Source: Reyranella sp. | GTDB lineage: Bacteria; Pseudomonadota; Alphaproteobacteria; Reyranellales; Reyranellaceae | Assembly (NCBI RefSeq): GCF_004297265.1 | Contig: NZ_SCUT01000058.1 | Span: forward strand, 1 to 64,000 | Length of the DNA stretch: 64,000 nucleotides | Reading direction: 5' to 3' | In this document: in pieces, positions 8,643-16,566 of the stretch | How the letters are laid out: each line of letters begins with the position of its first letter | How positions within the stretch are numbered: the first letter of the stretch is position 1 | Notes under the pieces: model-generated | Told to the model about the DNA's origin: nothing | The model's input: only the letters and a program-made list of their open reading frames with translations | The model's database searches: none | Position numbers and translations under genes: made by a program

Positions 8643-9431
8643 ATGTACCCACCCGAACGCATCGTCTGCCTGACCGAGGAAACCACCGAGACGCTTTACC
8701 TGCTGGGCGAGCAGGACCGGATCGTCGGCGTTTCCGGCTACACCGTCCGGCCGCCGCAGGCACGCAGGGAGAAGCCGCGCGTCTCGGCTTTCATCTCCGC
8801 CGACATCCCCAGGATCCTCGACTTGCGACCCGACCTGGTTCTCACTTTCTCCGATCTGCAGGCCGACATCGTGGCGGCGCTCATCCGGGCGGGCGTCGCG
8901 GTCCACGCTTTCAATCAGAGGACCGTCGCGGAAATCCTCGACATGATCCGCACGCTGGGGGCGTTGGTCGGCGCGCAGGATCGCAGCGAAGCTCTTGCGA
9001 GCCGCCTTACCGCAAACCTCGAGGACACACGCCAGCGCGCCGCGACGAGGAGCACACGACCCCGGGTCTATTTCGAGGAATGGGACGAGCCGATGATCTC
9101 GGGAATCGCCTGGGTCTCGGAACTGATCGAGATCGCCGGCGGCGCTGACATCTTCCCCGAATTGGCCACGTGCAAATCGGCAAGGGACCGGATCGTCACC
9201 CCCGACGAAGTGATCCGCCGGGCGCCCGATATCCTCATCGGCTCCTGGTGCGGCAAGAAGTTCAAGTCGGAGAAGGTGGTTGCCCGGCCGGGATTCGAGT
9301 CCGTGCCCGCCGTCAGGAACGGCCGGCTTCACGAGATCAAGTCACCCCTGATCCTGCAACCCGGACCTGCAGCGCTCACCGACGGACTTGCCGCCCTGGA
9401 AGCGGTAATATCGACGCCAAGCAAGGCTTAA
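8643..9431 (+). CDS. Corrinoid/metal-complex periplasmic-binding-fold protein (BtuF-like), no visible signal peptide
   Basis: A 262-residue protein of the helical-backbone binding fold used for vitamin B12 and siderophores. Family marks are PERIVCLTEETTETLYLLGEQDRIVGVSGYT at the start, DLRPDLVLTFSDLQADIVAALIRAGV, and a C-terminal RNGRLHEIKSPLILQPGPA. ATG 8643 begins directly at the first conserved strand, and no hydrophobic leader lies upstream in frame. It may therefore be cytoplasmic, as in many standalone cobalamin-binding proteins. The next gene (BNR propeller) begins 19 bp downstream. No TonB receptor or permease is present. Confidence 0.8.
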   Translation: MYPPERIVCLTEETTETLYLLGEQDRIVGVSGYTVRPPQARREKPRVSAFISADIPRILDLRPDLVLTFSDLQADIVAALIRAGVAVHAFNQRTVAEILDMIRTLGALVGAQDRSEALASRLTANLEDTRQRAATRSTRPRVYFEEWDEPMISGIAWVSELIEIAGGADIFPELATCKSARDRIVTPDEVIRRAPDILIGSWCGKKFKSEKVVARPGFESVPAVRNGRLHEIKSPLILQPGPAALTDGLAALEAVISTPSKA

Positions 9432-9450
9432 GAAAGTCGGAGGAAAAGTC

Positions 9451-10512
9451 ATGAATGCCGGACGGGATCGGTCGAACATCTATGTCGGGGTGGCTGGTTA
9501 TTTCGGAAAGCCCGACCACAAGGGCCGCGTCGGCGTCTTCCGTCGCCCGACCACGGGCGGCGACTGGCAGCATGTGCTGGGGACGGTTCAAGCCTTCACC
9601 ATCTTCGTCCATCCGAAGAACCCGGAGATCGTCTTCGCCGGAACCAATGACGGCGTGTGGCGCAGCACCGACCGCGGCGCCACCTTCCGCCGGACCGCCT
9701 TCCCCGATGCCGCCCGGGAAATCTGGTCCTTCCTCGTCGACTCGCGCGATCCGGATCGCGTGTTCGCCGGCGCCTCGCCGATCGGCGTCTATCGCAGCGA
9801 CGATGGCGGCGCATCCTGGCAGGCCCTCCCCACCCCAGCCATCGACACGCACTGCACGGGCCCCTTCGCTTCGCGTGTGATGCGGTTGGTCCAGCACCCC
9901 AGGCGCCACGACGAGCTCTACGCCGCACTCGAGATCAACGGCGTGATGCGCAGCATCGATCTCGGTCAGACCTGGACCGATTGCAGCGCGGGCCTGCTGA
10001 AGCTCGCCGAACAGGAGCACCTCAAGAGCCAAATCGTGAGCGACACGACGGCCGAGGGCATGCTCGACGGCCATGCGGTGACCATCAACCCGGCCGATCC
10101 CGACGGCCTGTGGCTCGCGGTGCGCATGGGCCTGTTCCACAGCAGCGACCAGGGCCGAACGTGGAAGGACATGGAGGTGGGCCGCTTCTCGCCCACCACC
10201 TACGGCCGCGACATCCGCGTCTCGCCGGTGGAGTCCAACACCCTCTACTCGGCTCTTTCGGTGGCCGCCTCCAGCAAGGATGGCGGCCTCTACCGCAGCG
10301 AGGATGGCGGTGAGAGTTGGAGGCGCTTCGACAAGGTCCAGGTGCACGGCACCATCATGTCGATTGGACTGCATCCGACCGACGCCGGACAGGTCTACAT
10401 CGGCGCCCGCTACGATGGCGAGGTCTTCGGCACCCGCGACGCCGGCAGGACCTGGCAGGCCATGCCGCTGCCGGGTGAGGTCCAGCACATCTACTCGCTG
10501 GCGTGCGGCTGA
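9451..10512 (+). CDS. BNR/Asp-box beta-propeller protein (sialidase/VPS10-like fold)
   Basis: A 353-residue protein built of repeated Asp-boxes. Copies include RSTDRGATF, RSDDGGASW, HSSDQGRTW, RSEDGGESW and GTRDAGRTW, spaced about 50-60 residues apart, which gives a six- or seven-bladed propeller. No signal peptide is visible. GGAGG lies about 8 bases before ATG 9451. The sialidase catalytic Arg triad and Tyr/Glu pair are not evident, so this is probably a binding or scaffolding propeller rather than a glycosidase. It is tightly linked to the BtuF-like gene. The gene ends just before the first REP-like inverted repeat. Confidence 0.8.
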   Translation: MNAGRDRSNIYVGVAGYFGKPDHKGRVGVFRRPTTGGDWQHVLGTVQAFTIFVHPKNPEIVFAGTNDGVWRSTDRGATFRRTAFPDAAREIWSFLVDSRDPDRVFAGASPIGVYRSDDGGASWQALPTPAIDTHCTGPFASRVMRLVQHPRRHDELYAALEINGVMRSIDLGQTWTDCSAGLLKLAEQEHLKSQIVSDTTAEGMLDGHAVTINPADPDGLWLAVRMGLFHSSDQGRTWKDMEVGRFSPTTYGRDIRVSPVESNTLYSALSVAASSKDGGLYRSEDGGESWRRFDKVQVHGTIMSIGLHPTDAGQVYIGARYDGEVFGTRDAGRTWQAMPLPGEVQHIYSLACG

Positions 10513-10523
10513 AGTTAGTCAAG

Positions 10524-10597
10524 GGAGCGCGCCACTCCAGTGGCGCTCATGCCTCCCTGAAGGACCAATCTTGAGCGCCACTGGAGTGGCGCGCTCC
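10524..10597. repeat. REP/BIME-like paired inverted repeat, copy 1
   Basis: Two 26-base arms (10524-10549 and 10572-10597) are perfect reverse complements separated by 22 bases. Each arm is also an imperfect palindrome, with a GCCACT/AGTGGC stem around a CC turn, so the unit is two head-to-head hairpins like a bacterial interspersed mosaic element. It lies between the convergent BNR and HlyD genes, where it may also end transcription. A second copy is at 13888-13961. Confidence 0.85.
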
Positions 10598-10604
10598 GGT
10601 GAAC

Positions 10605-11702
10605 CTACTTCGACTGCGCGGTGACGTCGTGCGGCGCTGCTGCGGGCGGCGGCGCTTCCTTCGTTCCACCAAGCAGGCTCCCGACGTCGCGTTGGCGGCC
10701 GGTGTCGATCTTCACCGTTGCGGTCATCCCGGCGCGCAGCGGCGGTTCGCCGGCGTGGGGCAGCAGCCGTAGCTTCACCGGCAGGCGCTGCACGACCTTC
10801 ACCCAGTTTCCGCTGGCATTCTGCGGCGGCAGGATGGCGAACTCCGCACCCGTCGCCGGGCTCACGCTTTCGACCAACGCTTCCCAAGTGACATCCGGAT
10901 ACGTGTCGAGCACCACGGTCGCCTTCTGCCCCACTTTCACGTGGGTCAGCTCGGTTTCCTTGTAGTTCGCCTCGACCCAGGGCCGGCTCAACACAACCAG
11001 CGAGAAGAGCGGCGTCGCCGCCTTGACCTGCTCGCCTTGCTGCAGGCGCATGTTGACCACGACTCCGTCGACGGGGGCGCGCACCGTCGTGCGCGAGAGA
11101 TCGAGCGCCGCCCGCTCGCGCGCCGCGGTCTTCTCCCGCACCAGCGGATGCGCCTCGACCGCAAGCTGCGGATCGCCGTTCAGCGCCGCCAACACGCGCC
11201 GCAGTTTCTCCCGCGCCGTTGCCACGCGATCGGCCGCGGCGCGGGCGTCGTTCTGCGATTCGTCGCGCTTGCTGGCGGACGCCACGCCCTTTGCCGCGAG
11301 CTCCTCCTGGCGCTGGGCCTGCCGCTGGAAATAGTCGGCGCGCGCCTCGGCATCGGCCAGTTCGGCCACCGCTTCCCGCCAGATGCCGCGCAGGTTCTCG
11401 ACATGGGCGCGCGCAGAATCGAGCTCCGCCTCGGCGCTGTCGAGGGCCAGCCGGAAGGGCCTCGACTCGATGGTGAACAGTTGGGCACCGGCCTGCACGG
11501 ACGCATGGTCCCGGGTAAGCACCCGCCGGACCTGGCCGGAAACCTCGGGCGCGATCTGGACGATATGGGCCTTCACGTAGGCATTGTCGGTCGAGACGTA
11601 GCGACCGCCCGACAGCCACCACCAGCCCGCCCCGCCGGCCGCCAGCATCGGTACCGCGAACAACAGTACCAGCCGCAGCACGGGGACAGGGCGGCGACTC
11701 AT
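10605..11702 (-). CDS. emrA: HlyD/EmrA family membrane fusion protein
   Basis: A 365-residue periplasmic adaptor with one N-terminal membrane helix (LRLVLLFAVPMLAAGGAGWWW). Next comes the EmrA-type lipoyl half-motif (YVSTDNAYVKAHIVQIAPEVSGQV), a long Ala/Glu/Arg-rich coiled-coil hairpin at about residues 90-190, and the second lipoyl half plus barrel (TTVRAPVDGVVVNMRLQQGEQV). It bridges an inner-membrane DHA2 pump and an outer-membrane channel for drug efflux. The ATG at 11702 overlaps the MarR stop in an ATGA arrangement, so the two are translationally coupled. The DHA2 pump is the divergent gene at 12194. No TolC-type gene is seen nearby. Confidence 0.9.
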   Translation of the reverse strand: MSRRPVPVLRLVLLFAVPMLAAGGAGWWWLSGGRYVSTDNAYVKAHIVQIAPEVSGQVRRVLTRDHASVQAGAQLFTIESRPFRLALDSAEAELDSARAHVENLRGIWREAVAELADAEARADYFQRQAQRQEELAAKGVASASKRDESQNDARAAADRVATAREKLRRVLAALNGDPQLAVEAHPLVREKTAARERAALDLSRTTVRAPVDGVVVNMRLQQGEQVKAATPLFSLVVLSRPWVEANYKETELTHVKVGQKATVVLDTYPDVTWEALVESVSPATGAEFAILPPQNASGNWVKVVQRLPVKLRLLPHAGEPPLRAGMTATVKIDTGRQRDVGSLLGGTKEAPPPAAAPHDVTAQSK

Positions 11703-12148
11703 GTGCCGTGGGCTCCCGCCATCGTCTGGAGCCGCCCCTTCACGCGCGCCGCCAGTCGGGTGAACTGCTCGCGCTCGGCAGTAGAGAGCGGCGCCAGCGC
11801 ATCGTCGACCGTGGTCTCGGCAATCGCCCACATCTCCTTGTGGGCGCGGCGGGCGTCGGCCGTGAGGTACAGGCGGTTGATACGGCGGTCCTCGCTGTCG
11901 GCACGCCGCTCCACCCAGCCGTTCTTCTGCATGCGGTCGATCATCCGGCCGGCGCTGGCGCGGTCGATTTCCAGCATGTCGGCGAGTTCGGTCTGGCTGG
12001 CGCCCGGACGGCGATAGAGGCGTGTCAGGACGAGCCACTGGGCGCGGGTCAGGCCGATGTCGCGCACGCGACGGTCGAACACGGTGCGGATCAGGCGCGC
12101 AACGTCCGAGAGCACGTAGCCGATATATTCGTCGTCGTCGGGGCCCAA
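11699..12148 (-). CDS. MarR family transcriptional regulator
   Basis: A 149-residue winged-helix regulator. The MarR core is clear: LTRAQWLVLTRLYRRPGASQ, recognition helix region ELADMLEIDRASAGRMIDRM, and the wing VERRADSEDRRINRLYLT. It starts with TTG at 12148, preceded by GAGCGAG. It is co-transcribed with the emrA-like gene and divergent from the emrB-like gene. A 19-bp palindrome (12172-12190) in the 45-bp intergenic space is its probable operator, so it most likely represses both directions until a drug-like ligand binds. Confidence 0.92.
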   Translation of the reverse strand: MGPDDDEYIGYVLSDVARLIRTVFDRRVRDIGLTRAQWLVLTRLYRRPGASQTELADMLEIDRASAGRMIDRMQKNGWVERRADSEDRRINRLYLTADARRAHKEMWAIAETTVDDALAPLSTAEREQFTRLAARVKGRLQTMAGAHGT

Positions 12149-12171
12149 GGGTGCTCGCTCGAGATTGTTGC

Positions 12172-12190
12172 CTAGGCTACATTAGCCTAG
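12172..12190. promoter_or_regulatory. Palindromic MarR operator candidate
   Basis: CTAGGCTACATTAGCCTAG has two perfect 8-base arms around a CAT spacer, the size and symmetry bound by MarR dimers. It lies between the divergent marR and emrB-like genes and ends 3 bp before the emrB ATG. It also contains TACATT, a possible -10 element, so bound protein would cover the promoter and start of emrB. Confidence 0.75.
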
Positions 12191-12193
12191 TCC

Positions 12194-13732
12194 ATGAGTT
12201 CAAGCGCGACCACCGCCGACGCTGCCCCGCCTGCCGCCGAGACCGAAACCTCGCTGGGCAAGCGGATCCTGATTCTCGTCATGGTGGTCCTGGGCTCGAC
12301 TCTCTACGCCACCACCCTCCTGATCGCCTCGACCCTGCTGCCGCAGATGCAGGGCACCATGTCGGCCACCCAGGACGAGATCTCCTGGGCCATGACCTTC
12401 AACATCCTGGCCACCGCCGTCGCCACGCCGATGACGGGCTGGCTGTCGGCGCGCTTCGGCCGCCGCGAAACCATGATCTGGTCGGTGCTGGCCTTCACGC
12501 TCACCACCCTGATGTGCGGGCTGGCCGATTCGCTGGAGAGCCTGATCCTATGGCGCGTCCTGCAGGGCGCGCTGGGCGCCCCGGTGATCCCACTGTCGCA
12601 GACCATCCTGCTCGACACGTTTCCCAAGCGGCAACAGGGGCTCGTCACCTCGATCTTCGGCATGGCCGTCGTCATCGGCCCGGTGATCGGGCCCACCGTC
12701 GGCAGCATGCTCTCCGAACTCTACAGCTGGCGCTGGGCCTTCTACATGATCGTGCCTGTCGGCCTGCTGTCGTTCATCGGGCTGCGCCTCACCCTGCCCT
12801 ACGACCGGCCGACCGGCCAGGCCCGGCTCGACTGGACGGGCTTCCTGTCGCTCTCGGTCGCCATCGCCGGGGTGCAGCTCGTCCTGTCGCGCGGCCAGAG
12901 GCTCGACTGGTTCGAATCGGCCGAGATCCAGATCGAGGCCTTCATCGCCGTGGTCTCATTCTGGATCTTCCTCGCCCACAGCCTCACCGCCGAGCGGCCG
13001 TTCCTCAACCTGAAGCTCCTGCTCGACCGGAACTACTCGATCGGCCTCGTGCTGGTGCTGATCTACGGCATGCTGAACTTCACGCCGATGGTGCTGCTGC
13101 CGCCGCTGCTCCAGCAGCATGCCGGCTTCCCCGATGCGCTGATCGGCGAGGTCATCGCCGCCCGCGGTGTCGGCGCGACCATCGGATTCTTCCTCGCCAT
13201 TTTCGTGGGCCGCATGGACCCGCGCATCGGCCTGATCGCCGGCTTCACCGTACAGACCCTGTCCGGAGTCTGGCTCATGGCGATCGACCTCAACGTCGAC
13301 ATGAACACGTTGATGCTGAACAGCCTGCTGCAGGGCATCGCCGTCGGCGTCATTTGGGTGCCGCTCACCCTCGTCACCTTCTCGAACATGAGCGGCGCCA
13401 ACCTGGCCGAGGGCACGGCAGTCTATCACCTGCTGCGCAACATCGGCTCCAGCTTCTTCATCTCGATCTGCGTGGCCGAAATCGTGCGGGCGACCAGCAC
13501 CAACTACAGCCGCATGGTCGAGCTGGTGAACCCCTACAACAAGGCGCTGGCGTATCCATGGGTGACCGGCGGCTGGGACTACGAGACCGTGTCGGGCCTC
13601 GCGAAACTATCGAAGGAAATCAACCGGCAGGCGGCGATGATCGGCTACATCAACGCCTTCGGCCTCTATACGACCGCCTCGGCGATGGCGATCCCGCTGA
13701 TCCTGCTGATTGGCCGACGCGCAAGAAGATAG
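12194..13732 (+). CDS. emrB: DHA2 family MFS drug efflux pump (EmrB/QacA type)
   Basis: A 512-residue, 14-helix drug:proton antiporter. Visible marks are MSATQDEISWAMTFNILATAVATP in the first helices, motif A GWLSARFGRRE, and a motif-C-like region GMAVVIGPVIGPTVGSML in helix 5. It should work with the divergent emrA-like adaptor to expel drugs across the cell envelope. No clear ribosome site precedes ATG 12194, because the operator palindrome ends 3 bases away. The transcript may be leaderless or nearly so, and translation and repression are then tied to the same short segment. Confidence 0.92.
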   Translation: MSSSATTADAAPPAAETETSLGKRILILVMVVLGSTLYATTLLIASTLLPQMQGTMSATQDEISWAMTFNILATAVATPMTGWLSARFGRRETMIWSVLAFTLTTLMCGLADSLESLILWRVLQGALGAPVIPLSQTILLDTFPKRQQGLVTSIFGMAVVIGPVIGPTVGSMLSELYSWRWAFYMIVPVGLLSFIGLRLTLPYDRPTGQARLDWTGFLSLSVAIAGVQLVLSRGQRLDWFESAEIQIEAFIAVVSFWIFLAHSLTAERPFLNLKLLLDRNYSIGLVLVLIYGMLNFTPMVLLPPLLQQHAGFPDALIGEVIAARGVGATIGFFLAIFVGRMDPRIGLIAGFTVQTLSGVWLMAIDLNVDMNTLMLNSLLQGIAVGVIWVPLTLVTFSNMSGANLAEGTAVYHLLRNIGSSFFISICVAEIVRATSTNYSRMVELVNPYNKALAYPWVTGGWDYETVSGLAKLSKEINRQAAMIGYINAFGLYTTASAMAIPLILLIGRRARR

Positions 13733-13761
13733 CGCCAGAGGACAAGGGAAGGGAAACGAGG

Positions 13762-13938
13762 ATGACCAGCCCTGACTCGCTTCAGTTCCTCCTCAACAAT
13801 CCGTGCGGCAACACGGTCGAGCTGCACGAAGTCGATAAATGCCGCTGCACGGCGTACATCGTGTTTAGAATCGACGGCAGTCTCATCGGAGCGCGCAACT
13901 CCAGTTGCGCTCATACCTTGCCGTTTGACAAAACTTGA
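13762..13938 (+). CDS. Possible small Cys-containing protein running into a REP element
   Basis: A 58-residue open frame whose ATG at 13762 has a purine-rich AAGGGAAGGG upstream. The first about 40 residues (NPCGNTVELHEVDKCRCTAYIVFRIDGS) look protein-like, with a C-x9-C-x-C arrangement, and match no family I recognise. The last about 16 residues are read out of the REP-like repeat at 13888-13961, so the original C-terminus may have been replaced when the repeat arrived. It could equally be a chance frame behind the emrB-like gene. Confidence 0.3.
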   Translation: MTSPDSLQFLLNNPCGNTVELHEVDKCRCTAYIVFRIDGSLIGARNSSCAHTLPFDKT

Positions 13939-13961
13939 GCGCCACTGGAGTGGCGCGCTCC
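13888..13961. repeat. REP/BIME-like paired inverted repeat, copy 2
   Basis: This has the same architecture as copy 1: 26-base arms at 13888-13913 and 13936-13961. The right arm is identical to that of copy 1. The left arm differs at arm positions 10 (C to A) and 19 (G to T), which face each other in the arm's own stem, so pairing inside the arm is kept while pairing between arms is weakened. It lies between two convergent coding frames. Confidence 0.85.
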
Positions 13962-14282
13962 ATTGCTTGACCGCGCTTCCTGATACGTCGCCCGTGCCGC
14001 CTTCGCGGCCTTGAGTGCCGCTTCGCGCCGCGTCGCCGCGCGGTCGTCGAGCACATAGAGCAGGCCCGCAAAGAAGATGAAGGCGCCGCCCAGGATGTAG
14101 TAGTGCCAGGCCTCCAGGTAGAGCCGGAAGGTCACGACGACCAGGGGTACCGGAATGAACACCAGGGTGAAGCGGATCCACGAGCCGCGGTTATAGATCC
14201 GCACCGCCACCCTCGCCTGCCTCTGCCGCGTCCACATCTCCCGCCGCAGCCCATCGAGATCGGGGGGCGCCTCACCGCCCAC
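13911..14282 (-). CDS. Small two-helix membrane protein with REP-encoded C-terminus
   Basis: A 123-residue protein of no recognised family. Residues about 33-52 (IRFTLVFIPVPLVVVTFRLY) and 58-76 (WHYYILGGAFIFFAGLLYVL) are two membrane helices, followed by a basic, Ala-rich tail. It starts with GTG 14282, overlapping the end of the upstream flavoprotein gene by 11 bp, so it is probably translationally coupled to it. A later ATG at 14237 is possible. The last about 17 residues and the stop codon itself come from REP-like repeat copy 2, a sign that the repeat extended or replaced the native end. Confidence 0.6.
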   Translation of the reverse strand: MGGEAPPDLDGLRREMWTRQRQARVAVRIYNRGSWIRFTLVFIPVPLVVVTFRLYLEAWHYYILGGAFIFFAGLLYVLDDRAATRREAALKAAKAARATYQEARSSNGARHSSGAQVLSNGKV

Positions 14283-15549
14283 GGGATCGTCCTCCCGCGC
14301 GAGCCATCTCGCGCGCGACCAGACGGGCCGCCGGTCCGCTGCGCGCAGCGGAATCGGGCTTCATAAGATTGCCGATCTCAAAGCGCAGGAGCTGCACCTC
14401 GGGATGCAACGCCGCCGCCCGCCGCATCGCCTCGGTACCCTGTACAATCTTGTCGAAGTTCGGCGGCCGCTCGCCTTTCGTGCGCGGATATTCGAGGTCG
14501 ACCAGGGCCGCGAGGGACCAGGCCTGCCGGCTGACCTCTGCCGCCCGTGGCAGGTAGGCCGGCACAACGCCGTCGAGCCCATGCTGGCAATTTGCCAGCG
14601 CGTCGCGCAGCGCGACGGCATGGCCGACAGCGACCGACATGCCCTGCCCGAAGGTCGGATTGAAGCTCGAGATGCAGTCGCCGATCGGCAGCACGCGCGA
14701 CGGCAGTGCTGCGCCGCGCTCGAAATGCCGCCAGCGTGCCTCGGCGATGCGATAGCGGCGTATGGGCGTCAGCGGAACGGCCTTGCGCAGACGATCGGCG
14801 ATATCGGGCACCGGCAGCGCCTCGGCATAGGCCCAGAATCCGTCGAGATCGTCCGGCACCCTGTCGTCGAAGCGGCTGCACAGCGTGATCAGCCACTCGT
14901 CGTTCTCGACCGGGCAGACGAGCCCGTAGTGGTCGTCCGGCGGCTGCGGAATGCAGGCGATGAACCTGCCCTCACCGCGAAATCGCGCCGGCTTGGCGAA
15001 ACGGGCAGAGCTGTAGCTCACCTCGATGCCGAGCACCGTCTCGGGTAGCTCAATACCAGCCAGGAGCGTGTCGCCTCGCCCCGTTGCGATCACGGTCATG
15101 TCGGCATTGTCGGGCAGTGCATCGACCGCCGTGCGATCGCGGATCACGATATTGCCCAGCTGCAGCACCTGCCGGCGCAGCACCTGCTCGAAAGCTGGCC
15201 GGCTCATCATCAATTGGCTGTGACCGAGATCGCGCGTCGCATGCCAGGCATCCCGCTCCCAGATCGAGACGTCTTCGGTCTGACGCACCTCCGTCGCACC
15301 CGCCGCCCGCAAGGCCGCACGCGTACCAGGCAGCAAGCTCTCGATGGCAAGTTCGCCGCCCTTCAACAGGGTGTGCACCTGCAGATCCTGCGGAACACCC
15401 TTTCGCGGACGCGGCGTGTCTGGAAGCGCATCCTTGTCCAAGACTTCGATCGCCTCGAAGAACGATGCGAGTGCCGCCGCAGCCGCGAGGCCGGCAATGC
15501 CCGCTCCGACGATGACGGCGCGTGCGCCCAACCTGCCCTCGGTTATCAT
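14272..15549 (-). CDS. FAD-dependent oxidoreductase/monooxygenase
   Basis: A 425-residue flavoprotein. The N-terminal Rossmann dinucleotide site is VIVGAGIAGLAAAAALA (GxGxxG), and the second FAD motif near the C-terminal third is LPIGDCISSFNPTFGQGMSVAVGHA. This layout is that of the PHBH/geranylgeranyl-reductase-like group, which hydroxylates or reduces lipophilic or aromatic compounds using NAD(P)H. The substrate is unknown. It is divergent from the Bug protein gene at 15586 and overlaps the small membrane-protein gene downstream. No ferredoxin or P450 partner is adjacent. Confidence 0.85.
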   Translation of the reverse strand: MITEGRLGARAVIVGAGIAGLAAAAALASFFEAIEVLDKDALPDTPRPRKGVPQDLQVHTLLKGGELAIESLLPGTRAALRAAGATEVRQTEDVSIWERDAWHATRDLGHSQLMMSRPAFEQVLRRQVLQLGNIVIRDRTAVDALPDNADMTVIATGRGDTLLAGIELPETVLGIEVSYSSARFAKPARFRGEGRFIACIPQPPDDHYGLVCPVENDEWLITLCSRFDDRVPDDLDGFWAYAEALPVPDIADRLRKAVPLTPIRRYRIAEARWRHFERGAALPSRVLPIGDCISSFNPTFGQGMSVAVGHAVALRDALANCQHGLDGVVPAYLPRAAEVSRQAWSLAALVDLEYPRTKGERPPNFDKIVQGTEAMRRAAALHPEVQLLRFEIGNLMKPDSAARSGPAARLVAREMARAGGRSRGR

Positions 15550-15585
15550 ACGGCAACATTAAACGGTAACGGGAGGTTACACGAC

Positions 15586-16563
15586 ATGAAGTCGGTCACG
15601 CGACGCACCACGATCGCAGCTCTGCTGGCAGCCTTGCCTGCCGGCCATGCCTTCGCTCAGGCCGGCTATCCGGACAAGCCGATCCGTCTCGTGGTCCCGT
15701 TCGCGCCTGGCGGCAATGCCGACCTCACGGGACGCCTCTTCTCCGAGGCGCTAGGCAAACAGCTGGGCCAGCAGGTGATCGTCGAGAATCGCGGCGGGGC
15801 CGGCGGCGCGATCGGCGCCGAGGCCGTCGCGAAGTCGCCGCCCGACGGCTATTCGCTGGTTCTGGGGTCGACCGGCACGTTCCTCGTGAGTCCCCGCATG
15901 ACCGGCGGCAAGCCGCCCTACACTCTGGCAAGCTTTGCGCCAGTCGCCCTGCTGAGTACCTCGCCGATGGACATCGTGGTCAACGCCAATGGTCCGTTCC
16001 ACGACTGGCCTTCCATGCTCGCCTGGCTGCGTGCCAATCCCGGCAAGCTCACGATCGGGCATCCGGGCAACGGCAGCACCAACCACCTCGCCCTGCTGCA
16101 GATGCAGAAGGCGCTCGACGTGCGCTTCAACATCATCCCCTACAAGAGCAACGGCTTGGCGCTGAACGATCTTCTCGCCGGCCAGATCGATGCGGTGATC
16201 GACCAGGTTCCAGCCTCGATCGGCCATATCCGTGGCGGCCGTCTGCGCGCCATCGTCGTGACGACCGCGCGCCGCGCCGGCCAGCTACCCGACGTTCCGA
16301 CCCTGCAGGAAGCCGGCGTCAAGGGCTTCGCCAGCACCACGCCGATCGTCCTCATGGCGCCTGCCGGCACGCCATCCGATATCGTGAACAAGCTGAACGG
16401 GGCCGTGGCGGACGCCCTGGCCGATCCTGCCGTGAAGGGGAAGCTGAACGACCTCGGCGCCGAGACCGAAGCGCTCACTCCGCAGCAGCTCACCAGCTTC
16501 CTGCAAAAGGAAGACGCGGCGATCGAGGAGTTGCAGAAGAGCGGCCTGCTGAAGCCCGAGTAG
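15586..16563 (+). CDS. Bug/TctC family solute receptor
   Basis: A 325-residue Bug-family periplasmic receptor. ATG 15586 follows GGAGGT at 15572-15577 and opens a signal peptide beginning MKSVTRRTTIAALLAALPAG with an AFAQ cleavage site. A twin arginine (TRRTT) is present, though the Sec-type AFAQ end makes the route uncertain. The family hallmark AGYPDKPIRLVVPFAPGGNADLTGR and the loop VENRGGAGGAIGAEAV are intact. There are no TctAB genes nearby. It is followed 3 bp later by a convergent MFS gene. Confidence 0.92.
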   Translation: MKSVTRRTTIAALLAALPAGHAFAQAGYPDKPIRLVVPFAPGGNADLTGRLFSEALGKQLGQQVIVENRGGAGGAIGAEAVAKSPPDGYSLVLGSTGTFLVSPRMTGGKPPYTLASFAPVALLSTSPMDIVVNANGPFHDWPSMLAWLRANPGKLTIGHPGNGSTNHLALLQMQKALDVRFNIIPYKSNGLALNDLLAGQIDAVIDQVPASIGHIRGGRLRAIVVTTARRAGQLPDVPTLQEAGVKGFASTTPIVLMAPAGTPSDIVNKLNGAVADALADPAVKGKLNDLGAETEALTPQQLTSFLQKEDAAIEELQKSGLLKPE

Positions 16564-16566
16564 TCG

